Assembly (NCBI GenBank): GCA_902464635.1
Contig: CABQKC010000012.1
Coordinates: 1 to 64,000 of the forward strand
Direction: 5' to 3'
Source: an uncultured Caryophanales bacterium
Lineage (GTDB): Bacteria > Bacillota_I > Bacilli_A > RFN20 > CAG-826
Length of the DNA: 64,000 nt
Below, piece by piece: positions 8,433 through 16,768 of the stretch. The notes under the pieces are model-generated. The model ran no database searches and was not told the DNA's origin. It saw only the letters and a list, made by a program, of their open reading frames with translations. The position numbers were made by a program, and so were the translations under genes. Position 1 is the stretch's first letter, and each line of letters opens with the position of its first letter.

Positions 8433-9790
8433 TGGTTTACCTTTTCGCTTTCTTCCTTAGGAGAGTTGTCTTTCTTGCCTTTTAGATAATCCAAAAGGAA
8501 GAAAAGCCCAATCATGACTAGGCCAATTATTATGTAAACCATCGAATTCCAGAATGACCACATTCCATTCGTACCCATGTTGAAATTAGAATCCCTAAGA
8601 GGTTCCATTATCATCCTAACAATTCCATACCAAATCATATAGCAGCCCGCTAAGCTTCCATTTGGCCTATATTTCTTCCAGATGAATGGAACTAGATAGG
8701 CGATAATGAAATATCCAGCGATATTAATCATTGATTCAATCAAAAATAAAGGTACATGCATCTGCCCAGCAGGAAGAGAAGTCCCATTTCCATTATATGA
8801 CATCTGCATTTGGATAAATGTAGGTAAGAACGACCATGAAGAAGTAGAAACTACGCTTCCATATACTTCGACATTGAAGAAATTACCCCATCTTCCTATA
8901 GCCTGCGATATGAGTATGCAAGGGACAATCATATCCATCGCCCACCTTACATCGACATATTTTCTCCTAAGCCTCATAAAGATGACCCCGGCTATAATTC
9001 CTCCAACCGCGCCACCTAAAATAGTAAGCCCGCCTTCCCAAATAGCAAATATCTTCCACCAATCGGAAGTTCCGATTAATTTAGAAAAGGCAACTCCGTT
9101 TCCAGTATCCCCGTTCCAATTACCAACAACATACCAGATACGTGCCCCGATTATTCCTGCAGGGAAAGCAACTAATAACAAAGAATCAAGCATTCCGTGC
9201 TTATGGTATTTTTGATAAAACCTATGGTCAGAAATCCAATAGGCGACCAAGGCAGAGAAAACCATAATTACCCCATACCAGGCAATATGTAGCCCCTTAG
9301 GAGCCTTCTCCCCTGCCCTTATCCAGCTAAATCCACCTTCCCCAATAACAAATCCAGATACTAAAGGATATTTAATATATGGGGCAAATCCCTCCATCAT
9401 AAGAAGGAAGAAGATAAGAGATAAAGGAATGGATGTATATAAAATTATCTTTATCCATTTCAATATATTTACATCCATGTCCGCCCTATAGAAACGAAGA
9501 TAGAAGGCAGTCCACAAAGATGAAAAGAACAAGGCAAAAAGGAAGCCGCCCAATATAACCATGGCAAAATGCCCTGAATTCATTGGATATCCATTTATAA
9601 CGGGAATCGCGCCGAAAAACAAAGCCCCCCCAAATGAATTAATTCCTAATCCCCCAAGAAGAAGTCCTAATTCTTTCTTGGAGAAATTATCCTTGCTCCT
9701 ATCTTTTTTGAAGTTATAACAGCCATAGATAATGGATGCACTCCCCAAAAGAAGGAATAATAAGCCAATTATAAGTAACGCTATTCCCAT
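8429..9790 (-). CDS. lgt: Prolipoprotein diacylglyceryl transferase with long N-terminal extension
   Basis: 453 aa; typical Lgt is 260-300 aa. It moves diacylglycerol from phosphatidylglycerol to the lipobox Cys of prelipoproteins in the membrane. The core starts near residue 145; the family signature IGRWGNFFNVEVYGS and the GxRxWYVxxNW region are present. The first ~145 residues add about four extra membrane segments of unknown role. The C-terminus is a charged tail. Its ATG follows the uvrA stop by 2 nt, with an AAGGAT ribosome site. Several lipoproteins in this window are its likely substrates. Confidence 0.93.
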   Translation of the reverse strand: MGIALLIIGLLFLLLGSASIIYGCYNFKKDRSKDNFSKKELGLLLGGLGINSFGGALFFGAIPVINGYPMNSGHFAMVILGGFLFALFFSSLWTAFYLRFYRADMDVNILKWIKIILYTSIPLSLIFFLLMMEGFAPYIKYPLVSGFVIGEGGFSWIRAGEKAPKGLHIAWYGVIMVFSALVAYWISDHRFYQKYHKHGMLDSLLLVAFPAGIIGARIWYVVGNWNGDTGNGVAFSKLIGTSDWWKIFAIWEGGLTILGGAVGGIIAGVIFMRLRRKYVDVRWAMDMIVPCILISQAIGRWGNFFNVEVYGSVVSTSSWSFLPTFIQMQMSYNGNGTSLPAGQMHVPLFLIESMINIAGYFIIAYLVPFIWKKYRPNGSLAGCYMIWYGIVRMIMEPLRDSNFNMGTNGMWSFWNSMVYIIIGLVMIGLFFLLDYLKGKKDNSPKEESEKVNQ

Positions 9791-9792
9791 AA

Positions 9793-12639
9793 TTATCCTT
9801 TCATCAATACTTTCTTTAGATATATACCTGTATAGGAATTTGGATTAGAGGCAACTTCTTCTGGGGTGCCAGTTGCAATTACTTCTCCACCCTTATTCCC
9901 GCCTAGAGGCCCTAAATCAATTATATAATCTGCAACCTTAATTACATCAAGATTATGTTCAATGACTACAACAGTATCCCCATGATCGACAATCCTATTC
10001 AATACTCCAAGCAAGTTATCTACATCATAGCTACTTAACCCAGTCGTAGGTTCGTCTAATACATAAATAGTCTTGCCAGACATCTTCTTTTGTAATTCAG
10101 TTGCTAATTTGACTCTTTGGGCTTCCCCGCCAGAAAGTTCAGTCGCTGGCTGCCCTAATTTAATATAGCCAAGACCAACGTCCATCAATGTCTTAATCTT
10201 GGATAATATCTTCGGCCTAGAAGAGAAGAATTCAACTGCTTCTTCTATCCTCATATCCAAGACATCATAGATGGATTTGCCTTTATATAGACATTCGAGA
10301 GTTTCCCTATTATAACGTTTGCCATCGCATTCATCGCATTTAACATAGACGTCAGGCAAGAAAGACATTGGGATTCTATTAACCCCTGCACCTTCGCATT
10401 TCTCACACCTTCCACCTCTAACATTGAAAGAGAATCTTCCTTTGTCATATCCTCTTTCCCTAGCAACATCGGTCTCCGCAAATAAGGCACGTATATCATC
10501 AAATACACCTGTATATGTCGCAGGATTGCTTCTAGGAGTCCTTCCGATTGGCTCTTGGGTAATGGAAACTAATTTATCAACATTCTCAATGCCTTTTATT
10601 TTCTTTAATAAAATCGGCATCGGATCTTTCTTTTTGTTTATTTCTACTTCTAAAGCCCTGACTAAAGTCTCGTTTATCAAAGAAGATTTTCCTGATCCAG
10701 AAACTCCAGTTACCAAAACTAGTTTACCTAGTGGTATCTTAACATTAATATTCTTCAAGTTATGGCAAGTTGCACCGATTAATTCTAGGTATTTGCCGTT
10801 CCCTTTCCTTCTTTTTGAAGGTATCTCAATTCTTTTTCTATTAGATAAATAGGCACCCGTTATAGAGTCTTCGCATTTTAAAAGTCCATCTACATTACCT
10901 TCATAGACTAGATTGCCCCCATGGATTCCAGCACCCTTTCCGATATCGACAACATAATCGGCAGACCTAATCGTATCTTCATCATGTTCTACTACTATTA
11001 AAGTATTGCCTAAATCCCTCATTTCCTTTAATGTTGCAATGAGTTTGTCATTATCCCTTTGATGAAGGCCAATTGAAGGTTCATCTAGTACATAAAGGAC
11101 ACCCGATAATTTAGATCCAATCTGGGTTGCTAACCTAATACGTTGGGATTCCCCTCCAGAAAGAGTCATCGCATATCTAGATAAAGTTAGGTATTCTAGC
11201 CCTACATCAATGAGGAATTTGGTCCTGTTTTCTATTTCCTTTATGACTAATCTAGCAATTTGTTGCTTTTCGTTATCTAAAGTAGACGGGACTTCTTTTA
11301 TCCAGGAATAGAAATCTTCTAAAGGCAAAGAACAGGCCTCGAATATATTTAACCCATTTACTTTAACTGACAAGGCTTGTTCATTTAACCTAGCCCCATG
11401 GCAAGTCGTACATACTGAATCGCTCATAAACGATTCATAATATTTGCTCATCCATTCTGAACTAGTTTCCCTATAAAGCCTTTCGATACGGGTCTTTACT
11501 CCCTGTATCTGGCCTTTTCTATTCATCTTGTTTCCCGAAACGGAAGTAACCGTATAAGTCAAAACATCAGGAGAACCATATAAGACAATGTCTTGGCTCT
11601 TCTTGTCTAGTTTTTCAAAAGGAGTATCGATATCTATATGATAAGTAGAGAAAAGTATCTCGAATTCCTTCCATTCTAGATTAGTCGAATCGACTATATT
11701 GGCAAGATATTTAATCGCACCTTGCCTAATGGATTTAGATTTATCTGGGATTAATAAATCGATATTTACTTCTCTTTTTATCCCTAATCCTTTGCAATCT
11801 GGACAATATCCTAAAGGAGCATTGAAAGAGAATAGCCTTGGCTCAAGAGAAGGAATAGAAAATCCACATTCAGGGCAACAATGCTTACTTGAAAGCAATC
11901 TTTCCCCTTTTGAAGAAAGGATAAGAATATAACCTTTTGATTTATCTAAGGCTAATTCGACATCTTCGGCAACCCTGCTTCTAATTCCGTCTTTAATTAT
12001 TAATCTATCGATAACTATATCGACATCATGCCTTTTGTTTTTGTCTAAAGCAGGTACTTCCTCGATTAGATATATCGTTTTGTCAACTCTTACCCTGCTA
12101 AAGCCATCTTTCTTTAATTTCTCGAAAACTGCAGCTTGCGTTCCTTTTTCGTTCCTAACAATAGGAGATAATATCTGTATTTTTTCCCCTACTTCATAAT
12201 TTAAGATGGCGTTAGTTATGGCAACCGGAGAAAAAGAAATAATCGGCTTATTATGGTTTGGGCAATAAGGAATGCCAACCCTAGCATATAAAAGCCTAAG
12301 GTAATCATATATTTCAGTAACCGTCCCAACAGTAGACCTAGGGTTATGGGAAGTGGATTTCTGGTCAATTGAAATCGCAGGAGACAATCCTTCAATTGAA
12401 TCGACATCAGGCTTTTCAAATCCACCTAGGAATTGCCTAGCATAGGAAGACAAAGATTCGACATAACGTCTTTGGCCTTCGGAGAAAATCGTGTTGAAAG
12501 CAAGGGAAGATTTCCCTGAACCCGAAACGCCCGTAAAGACATTTAATGCCCCCTTAGGTATCTCAACATTTATATTCTTGAGGTTATTTTCCCTAGCCCC
12601 TTTAACAATTATCCACGATTTACTATCTTTATTTTCCAT
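9793..12639 (-). CDS. uvrA: UvrABC excinuclease subunit A
   Basis: 948 aa, full length. This is the damage-recognising ATPase of nucleotide excision repair, a dimer working with UvrB and UvrC. It has two ABC modules: Walker A GVSGSGKSS in each half, signatures LSGGESQR and LSGGEAQR, and CxxC zinc modules (CCPEC, CPDC, CEKC, CDEC). The start ATG has TATAAT at 12650-12655, giving a leader of only about 4 nt and no Shine-Dalgarno. lgt follows at 2 nt, so uvrA-lgt-trxB-whiA-XRE is probably one operon. Confidence 0.98.
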   Translation of the reverse strand: MENKDSKSWIIVKGARENNLKNINVEIPKGALNVFTGVSGSGKSSLAFNTIFSEGQRRYVESLSSYARQFLGGFEKPDVDSIEGLSPAISIDQKSTSHNPRSTVGTVTEIYDYLRLLYARVGIPYCPNHNKPIISFSPVAITNAILNYEVGEKIQILSPIVRNEKGTQAAVFEKLKKDGFSRVRVDKTIYLIEEVPALDKNKRHDVDIVIDRLIIKDGIRSRVAEDVELALDKSKGYILILSSKGERLLSSKHCCPECGFSIPSLEPRLFSFNAPLGYCPDCKGLGIKREVNIDLLIPDKSKSIRQGAIKYLANIVDSTNLEWKEFEILFSTYHIDIDTPFEKLDKKSQDIVLYGSPDVLTYTVTSVSGNKMNRKGQIQGVKTRIERLYRETSSEWMSKYYESFMSDSVCTTCHGARLNEQALSVKVNGLNIFEACSLPLEDFYSWIKEVPSTLDNEKQQIARLVIKEIENRTKFLIDVGLEYLTLSRYAMTLSGGESQRIRLATQIGSKLSGVLYVLDEPSIGLHQRDNDKLIATLKEMRDLGNTLIVVEHDEDTIRSADYVVDIGKGAGIHGGNLVYEGNVDGLLKCEDSITGAYLSNRKRIEIPSKRRKGNGKYLELIGATCHNLKNINVKIPLGKLVLVTGVSGSGKSSLINETLVRALEVEINKKKDPMPILLKKIKGIENVDKLVSITQEPIGRTPRSNPATYTGVFDDIRALFAETDVARERGYDKGRFSFNVRGGRCEKCEGAGVNRIPMSFLPDVYVKCDECDGKRYNRETLECLYKGKSIYDVLDMRIEEAVEFFSSRPKILSKIKTLMDVGLGYIKLGQPATELSGGEAQRVKLATELQKKMSGKTIYVLDEPTTGLSSYDVDNLLGVLNRIVDHGDTVVVIEHNLDVIKVADYIIDLGPLGGNKGGEVIATGTPEEVASNPNSYTGIYLKKVLMKG

Positions 12640-12682
12640 AATGAAGGGAATTATACAACGTAACTAATCTTTCTCTACTTAT

Positions 12683-13801
12683 TTACTCCATCTTTATCAA
12701 TTCATATTCGATATTGCCAAGCCCAATCTCATAGGCGTGGTTGATACAAGAAGAAGAATCGACATGATGATTGCTATCATAGAAGACATCCCCAGTAGGA
12801 GCGTGTTTCTCTAATTGCTCCCCTAACTGCGATTCTTTAATTGGCTTAGAAGCATTGCATAAATCAACGCAGGCTTTATCTAAGGCAACTGGATCAAAAG
12901 AAGCAAGCATGCCGATATCTGGCAAGATTGGGGCATCATTTGCGCCGTGGCAATCGCAATTTGGAGAAATATCCATTACCAAGGAGATATGGAAGCAAGG
13001 ACGTCCATAACAAACTGCCATGGAATATTCGGCAATCTTCTCTCCTAATAATTTGTTGCTAGATCTATCAAGAGTCCTAATTGCATCAAAAGCACAAGCC
13101 CCGATACACCTGCCGCACCCCTTGCATAATTCGGGATTAATATAGGCTTTCCCAGTTTCATAGCTAATCGCATCAGAACCACATTCTTTGCTGCAGAAAT
13201 GGCAGTTCCTGCATTTAGAAGGATTTACCACTGGCTTACCATCGCTATGCTCGGCCATCTTTCCAGCCCTAGAGCCACAGCCCATGCCAATATTTTTAAG
13301 CGTTCCACCAAACCCAGTTGATTCGTGTCCCTTAAAATGGGTAAGGGAAATAAATACATCAGCATCCATTATGGCTCTGCCAATATGGGCAACTTCAAGC
13401 AATTTGCCATTATGAATAGGAACATCTACTTCATCAGTTCCCCTTAATCCATCCCCTATAATTACATGACAGCCAGTAGATAAAGTAGAGAATCCATTGA
13501 TTTCTGCACATGTTAAATGATCAAGGGCATTCTTTCTTGAACCAGGGTAAAGCGTATTGCAGTCAGTCAAAAATGGCTTGCCGCCTTTTTCTTTAACATA
13601 ATCGGCAACAGCCTTTGCATAATTTGGGCGAAGAAATGTTAGATTCCCTAATTCCCCAAAATGCATCTTAATTGCGACAAACTTGCCATCCAAATCAACA
13701 GAATCAAGTCCTGCTTTCTTTATCAATCTTTGTAATTTATGAGTGATAGATTCATCATTTCTAGACCTAAATGATGTAAAATATACTTTGCTTTTATCCA
13801 T
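12683..13801 (-). CDS. DUF362 protein with two [4Fe-4S] ferredoxin motifs
   Basis: 372 aa. The N-terminal DUF362 domain covers roughly residues 1-190. It is followed by two cluster motifs, CRNCHFCSKECGSDAI and CKGCGRCIGACAFDAI (about 198-240), and a second DUF362 half. Proteins of this kind are common in anaerobes and are assumed to carry electrons; the partner is unknown. The ATG has AAAGGAT upstream. It stands alone between uvrA and tRNA-Pro. Confidence 0.85.
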   Translation of the reverse strand: MDKSKVYFTSFRSRNDESITHKLQRLIKKAGLDSVDLDGKFVAIKMHFGELGNLTFLRPNYAKAVADYVKEKGGKPFLTDCNTLYPGSRKNALDHLTCAEINGFSTLSTGCHVIIGDGLRGTDEVDVPIHNGKLLEVAHIGRAIMDADVFISLTHFKGHESTGFGGTLKNIGMGCGSRAGKMAEHSDGKPVVNPSKCRNCHFCSKECGSDAISYETGKAYINPELCKGCGRCIGACAFDAIRTLDRSSNKLLGEKIAEYSMAVCYGRPCFHISLVMDISPNCDCHGANDAPILPDIGMLASFDPVALDKACVDLCNASKPIKESQLGEQLEKHAPTGDVFYDSNHHVDSSSCINHAYEIGLGNIEYELIKME

Positions 13802-13895
13802 AATTATCCTTTTCTAGGTAATTTTAACATAGTTAAAAAGATGTAGTATCACATAATGTGGAAACTTATATTCACTTTAGTATAATAGAAACATT

Positions 13896-13972
13896 CGGGA
13901 CGTAGCACAGCTTGGTAGTGCACTACCTTGGGGTGGTAGGGGTCATGGGTTCAAATCCCATCGTTCCGACCA
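13896..13972 (+). tRNA. tRNA-Pro (anticodon GGG)
   Basis: Cloverleaf with a 7-bp acceptor stem (one G-U), D-arm, anticodon stem CTACC/GGTAG with loop TTGGGGT (anticodon GGG), T-arm ATGGG/CCCAT and an encoded CCA end. A -10 TATAAT lies 10-15 nt upstream. It marks the left edge of an accessory island. Confidence 0.95.
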
Positions 13973-14013
13973 CGTAATAAGAAAGATTCTCAGTTTTTAT
14001 GAGAACTACCTGG

Positions 14014-14039
14014 GGTTTCCACTAGTGAAACCTTTTTTT
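14014..14039 (+). terminator. Terminator after tRNA-Pro
   Basis: GGTTTC...GAAACC hairpin followed by seven T on the plus strand. It also faces the convergent hipA gene. A second hairpin (TTCTCA/TGAGAA, about 13987-14005) precedes it. Confidence 0.85.
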
Positions 14040-14052
14040 CTTTAGATAAAAA

Positions 14053-15252
14053 TTATTTCCTCTCAATTATTTTTAAAAGAGTAGATGCCTCTAGTCTAAT
14101 TTTTGGATAAATAGAAATATATTTGTTTAGTTCATTGATGATTGTATTTTTGAAATCATTAATTATTTCTTTAGCGCTTTCTTCATCAATATAGAAGTAT
14201 TTAGAAACACTAATTAAACCATTTGTTGTATTTCCGTTTCCAAATGATAGTTCAAAATCAGCATTATATAATGAAGGATTCACATCGAATAAGGGTGATA
14301 ATTCATAGCCGTTTTCACGATAAATAAATGCGTGATTCCGCAAATGATTATCCGTGTTATTAATAAGATATATAAATACCATTCTTTTATATAACTCAAT
14401 CAAATTCTTTCTAACGTCAACGCAATTAGAATTAATGAAGTTAGCTAGATCTAAATAGGAGTATTGCCCACTACTCCCATCGGTTGTACCTAAAGCAGTA
14501 ACCGCACTAATATAGTGAATTCTTTTGCTTTTATCTCGATCAAATCTTTTTACGAGTAAAGTGTGACCATAATTAGAAAACTTATCTAGTTTAGTCTTGG
14601 GGACATCTAATCCTAATTTTCTTGCTATCTCCAAAGTAATATATTCCCATAATTCAACATCATATCCATCGCTTCTAGAAGGAAATTTAGCAAGATAAAC
14701 ATCATCGGAAATATAAACACTAGCTTTCGGTCTAGCTCCGCCTAAAGATGAACCAGGAAGAAGAAGCCTTCTATAGACATCGCTATCAATATCGTTACCT
14801 TCATCTAATTTAATTGATACATATTCAATATCTCTTAGATATACGTACGGCGGTATTGCATTATTACCATCATCATTCAAGAAGGGGCCATCCATTTTTT
14901 CTTTAATTCTAATTGCCCCCATCCTGCTTAAATCACTGACTCTCACCAAATAGTCACTTAGCGTTAGTTTTTTAACTGGCCTATTATTCTTTAGCGCCTC
15001 AACTTGCTCGTATTTATCAATAAGAATGGTACCGAAACGATCAGGCGCCATATCATTGAGAAAATGGAAATCATACTGAGGACCAGAGAAATAGAACAAA
15101 AGAGGATCGATAATTGGATAATTCTTATTTAGCAGATATTCATCTGAGAATTCAAACATGAAAACTTCGTTGCCGTGTGCAAAATTAGAAGACAAAGTCC
15201 CCACAAAAACATCTTTGGAATTTAAGGATAAAAATAAGAATAACTTTTTCAT
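14053..15252 (-). CDS. hipA: HipA-family serine/threonine kinase toxin
   Basis: 399 aa, within the HipA range. HipA kinases phosphorylate glutamyl-tRNA synthetase or other targets and cause growth arrest. The N-terminal subdomain-1 (about 1-110) contains NDMAPDRFG; the kinase core has the Gly-rich LPGSSLGGARPKAS (about 167-180), LLVKRFDR, the catalytic-loop-like NNTDNHLRNHAF and the metal site LSPLFDVNP. All active-site regions look intact. It overlaps hipB by 4 nt in the order antitoxin-toxin. Confidence 0.92.
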   Translation of the reverse strand: MKKLFLFLSLNSKDVFVGTLSSNFAHGNEVFMFEFSDEYLLNKNYPIIDPLLFYFSGPQYDFHFLNDMAPDRFGTILIDKYEQVEALKNNRPVKKLTLSDYLVRVSDLSRMGAIRIKEKMDGPFLNDDGNNAIPPYVYLRDIEYVSIKLDEGNDIDSDVYRRLLLPGSSLGGARPKASVYISDDVYLAKFPSRSDGYDVELWEYITLEIARKLGLDVPKTKLDKFSNYGHTLLVKRFDRDKSKRIHYISAVTALGTTDGSSGQYSYLDLANFINSNCVDVRKNLIELYKRMVFIYLINNTDNHLRNHAFIYRENGYELSPLFDVNPSLYNADFELSFGNGNTTNGLISVSKYFYIDEESAKEIINDFKNTIINELNKYISIYPKIRLEASTLLKIIERK

Positions 15253-15578
15253 TTTCTACCTCTTTTTGGAACCTTGATATTTAGATCTAGAATCGTTCTA
15301 CCAACTTTATCTTCTAATAACACATTCGCAAGTTCATCATCATGGTTCCCCAAAGCATTAAGAACCGCAGCATATAAACCAAGAGATACATTTGGTGAAC
15401 CTTTTTCGATGCTAATTAAAGTTGGACGCGATATATGCGCACGTTCACATATTAAACGCATAGACAAATTTCTTCTAAGTCTTGCTAATTTGATGTTTTC
15501 GCCCAGTCTAGCAAGGTTATTAAGTACTTTTGGAAGTAAAACAGCATCTGTTCTTTTCATATAATCACCTAATGTCAA
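15249..15578 (-). CDS. hipB: HipB-type XRE antitoxin
   Basis: 109 aa. XRE helix-turn-helix at about residues 28-85 (LRRNLSMRLICERAHISRPT, ISIEKGSPNVSLGLYAAVL). It should bind HipA and repress its own promoter. The upstream region holds two direct repeats and an inverted repeat that overlap the promoter. The ATG is preceded by AGGTG about 7 nt upstream. Confidence 0.9.
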   Translation of the reverse strand: MTLGDYMKRTDAVLLPKVLNNLARLGENIKLARLRRNLSMRLICERAHISRPTLISIEKGSPNVSLGLYAAVLNALGNHDDELANVLLEDKVGRTILDLNIKVPKRGRK

Positions 15579-15618
15579 TTATATTTTACAAATAGGCAGT
15601 TATTTGTCAATTATATTT
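15573..15618 (-). promoter_or_regulatory. hipBA promoter and operator region
   Basis: Two 14-bp direct repeats TGTCAATTATATTT (15573-15586, 15605-15618) lie 32 bp apart, about three helical turns. Between them is a perfect inverted repeat ACAAATA-N6-TATTTGT (15588-15607). On the minus strand TTGACA (within the second repeat), 16 nt, TAAAAT forms the promoter, so the inverted repeat lies between -35 and -10. This is a typical layout for antitoxin autorepression. Confidence 0.7.
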
Positions 15619-15736
15619 AACATTATTACATCGTGTAGTTAGGAAAATAACACTGCAATTTCAAAAAGGCTAATTCCTAATTTGAAGCTACTCCACTTCT
15701 ATTTCTCTAAGAAATCAATGATTGCCAAGTAGATAA

Positions 15737-15763
15737 CTTGGAAAGTTTTTTAAAATTGTTAGA
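15737..15763 (+). repeat. Promoter repeat, copy 1
   Basis: 27-bp sequence repeated at 15846-15872 with one mismatch. It contains TTGGAA (15738-15743), 16 nt, TAGATG (15760-15765), so it looks like a promoter with a start near 15772, about 110 nt upstream of the DUF3990 gene start. Confidence 0.8.
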
Positions 15764-15845
15764 TGAATGAAAACAACAATTATTTCGATAATATCAATGT
15801 TTTAAAAAGTATATCTAGAAAAGCACATGTAAAATATCATAGAAT

Positions 15846-15874
15846 CTTGGAAAGTTTTTTAAAAATGTTAGAAT
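15846..15874 (+). promoter_or_regulatory. Promoter repeat, copy 2: leaderless promoter of the DUF3990 gene
   Basis: TTGGAA (15847-15852), 16 nt, TAGAAT (15869-15874), then exactly 6 nt to the ATG at 15881. It shares 26 of 27 bases with copy 1. No Shine-Dalgarno is present. Confidence 0.75.
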
Positions 15875-15880
15875 ATCTAC

Positions 15881-16768
15881 ATGATAGAACTAAATCTCTC
15901 TTTTGCACTTAAAAATTTAATGGATAGATTAAATTATGACATCCAGTCTATATCAAGCATCTTAAACGTAGACCCAAAAACAATTGAAAACTATTTAAGC
16001 AAGCATTCTAATCCAACCGCTGCCATTGCTAATAAAATAACTAAACTAATCGATGAAAATAACCTGGATATATATTCCCTTTTAGATATAGAGCCTAACA
16101 CTTCTTATCTTTTTCATGGATCTAAAACAGGTGGGCTACACGGAAAAATATCTACTTTAAGAAATAAAGGCGATTTTAATGATTTTGATAATGGGTTCTA
16201 TTTAAGCGATTCCTTGAAAAATGCCATAAACTATGTCATTGAGCAAAAAAGCCCAGTTATTTATCGTTTCAAGAAGGAAGACGTCTTGAAAGGGACAATT
16301 TATAATTTCTCAAAAGAAGATAATGGTGAAAGAGATTGGATAATATATATAGGGCTAAATAGAGGAAAGATAACAAACCAAGAAGACAAAATGTTTTTTA
16401 GAGAATATTATGACAAGAAATTCTCTAATTACGATGTCTTATGTGGTGAAATCGCGGATTCCTATAACTTTGATGTATTGAATGATTTTTTCAATAACAT
16501 AACAGATTTAGAGGAAACTAGAAAAGCTTTGATTCTAGCAAATATCGGCCCTCAATATGTAATGAAGAACGAAAAAGACGCTAATGGATTAACCTATGTA
16601 GAAACATATAAAATAGAAAAGAATCTTAGAGATTACTTATTAAACGTTGTAAAAGAAAAAAAGAAAATACTCAAGCAAAATAGGGATACTTTTTCCAAGG
16701 ACCATACATTCGATAGAACCACCACTTTCGAGCAAATAAAGAAAGAGATGAAGAAAGAATATGAATAA
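15881..16768 (+). CDS. HTH-DUF3990 protein (ADP-ribosyltransferase-like, putative toxin)
   Basis: 295 aa. Residues 1-60 look like a small helix-turn-helix (IQSISSILNVDPKTIENYL). Residues ~72-240 match DUF3990, a family with an ADP-ribosyltransferase-like fold: YLFHGSKTGG, then DFNDFDNGFYLSD, then NYDVLCGEIADSYNF. In relatives the His of YHGS, the GFY segment and the GxIADD-like segment line the NAD pocket. The C-terminal ~55 residues are Lys-rich and helical. It is probably a toxin or defence effector; the target is unknown. It overlaps the next gene by 8 nt (ATGAATAA). The start is leaderless. Function is inferred from family resemblance. Confidence 0.72.
   Translation: MIELNLSFALKNLMDRLNYDIQSISSILNVDPKTIENYLSKHSNPTAAIANKITKLIDENNLDIYSLLDIEPNTSYLFHGSKTGGLHGKISTLRNKGDFNDFDNGFYLSDSLKNAINYVIEQKSPVIYRFKKEDVLKGTIYNFSKEDNGERDWIIYIGLNRGKITNQEDKMFFREYYDKKFSNYDVLCGEIADSYNFDVLNDFFNNITDLEETRKALILANIGPQYVMKNEKDANGLTYVETYKIEKNLRDYLLNVVKEKKKILKQNRDTFSKDHTFDRTTTFEQIKKEMKKEYE

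Larger units (their letters stand above)
15579..15880. other. Divergent intergenic region between hipB and the DUF3990 operon
   Basis: AT-rich region of about 300 bp. The left part holds the hipBA control region and the right part a duplicated promoter-like repeat. No gene is supported; a 50-codon frame starting at 15763 begins inside a promoter element and overlaps the next gene. Confidence 0.6.

Noticed and set aside
15737..15872. CRISPR-like or type III antitoxin repeat array
   Set aside because: Only two copies, 109 bp apart, with promoter features; no array, no Cas genes, and no terminator between repeats and gene.
15763..15912. 49-aa open frame starting in promoter repeat copy 1
   Set aside because: Its ATG lies inside the -10 region of copy 1 and it overlaps the DUF3990 start in another frame. 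A translated product is unlikely, although a short RNA cannot be excluded.
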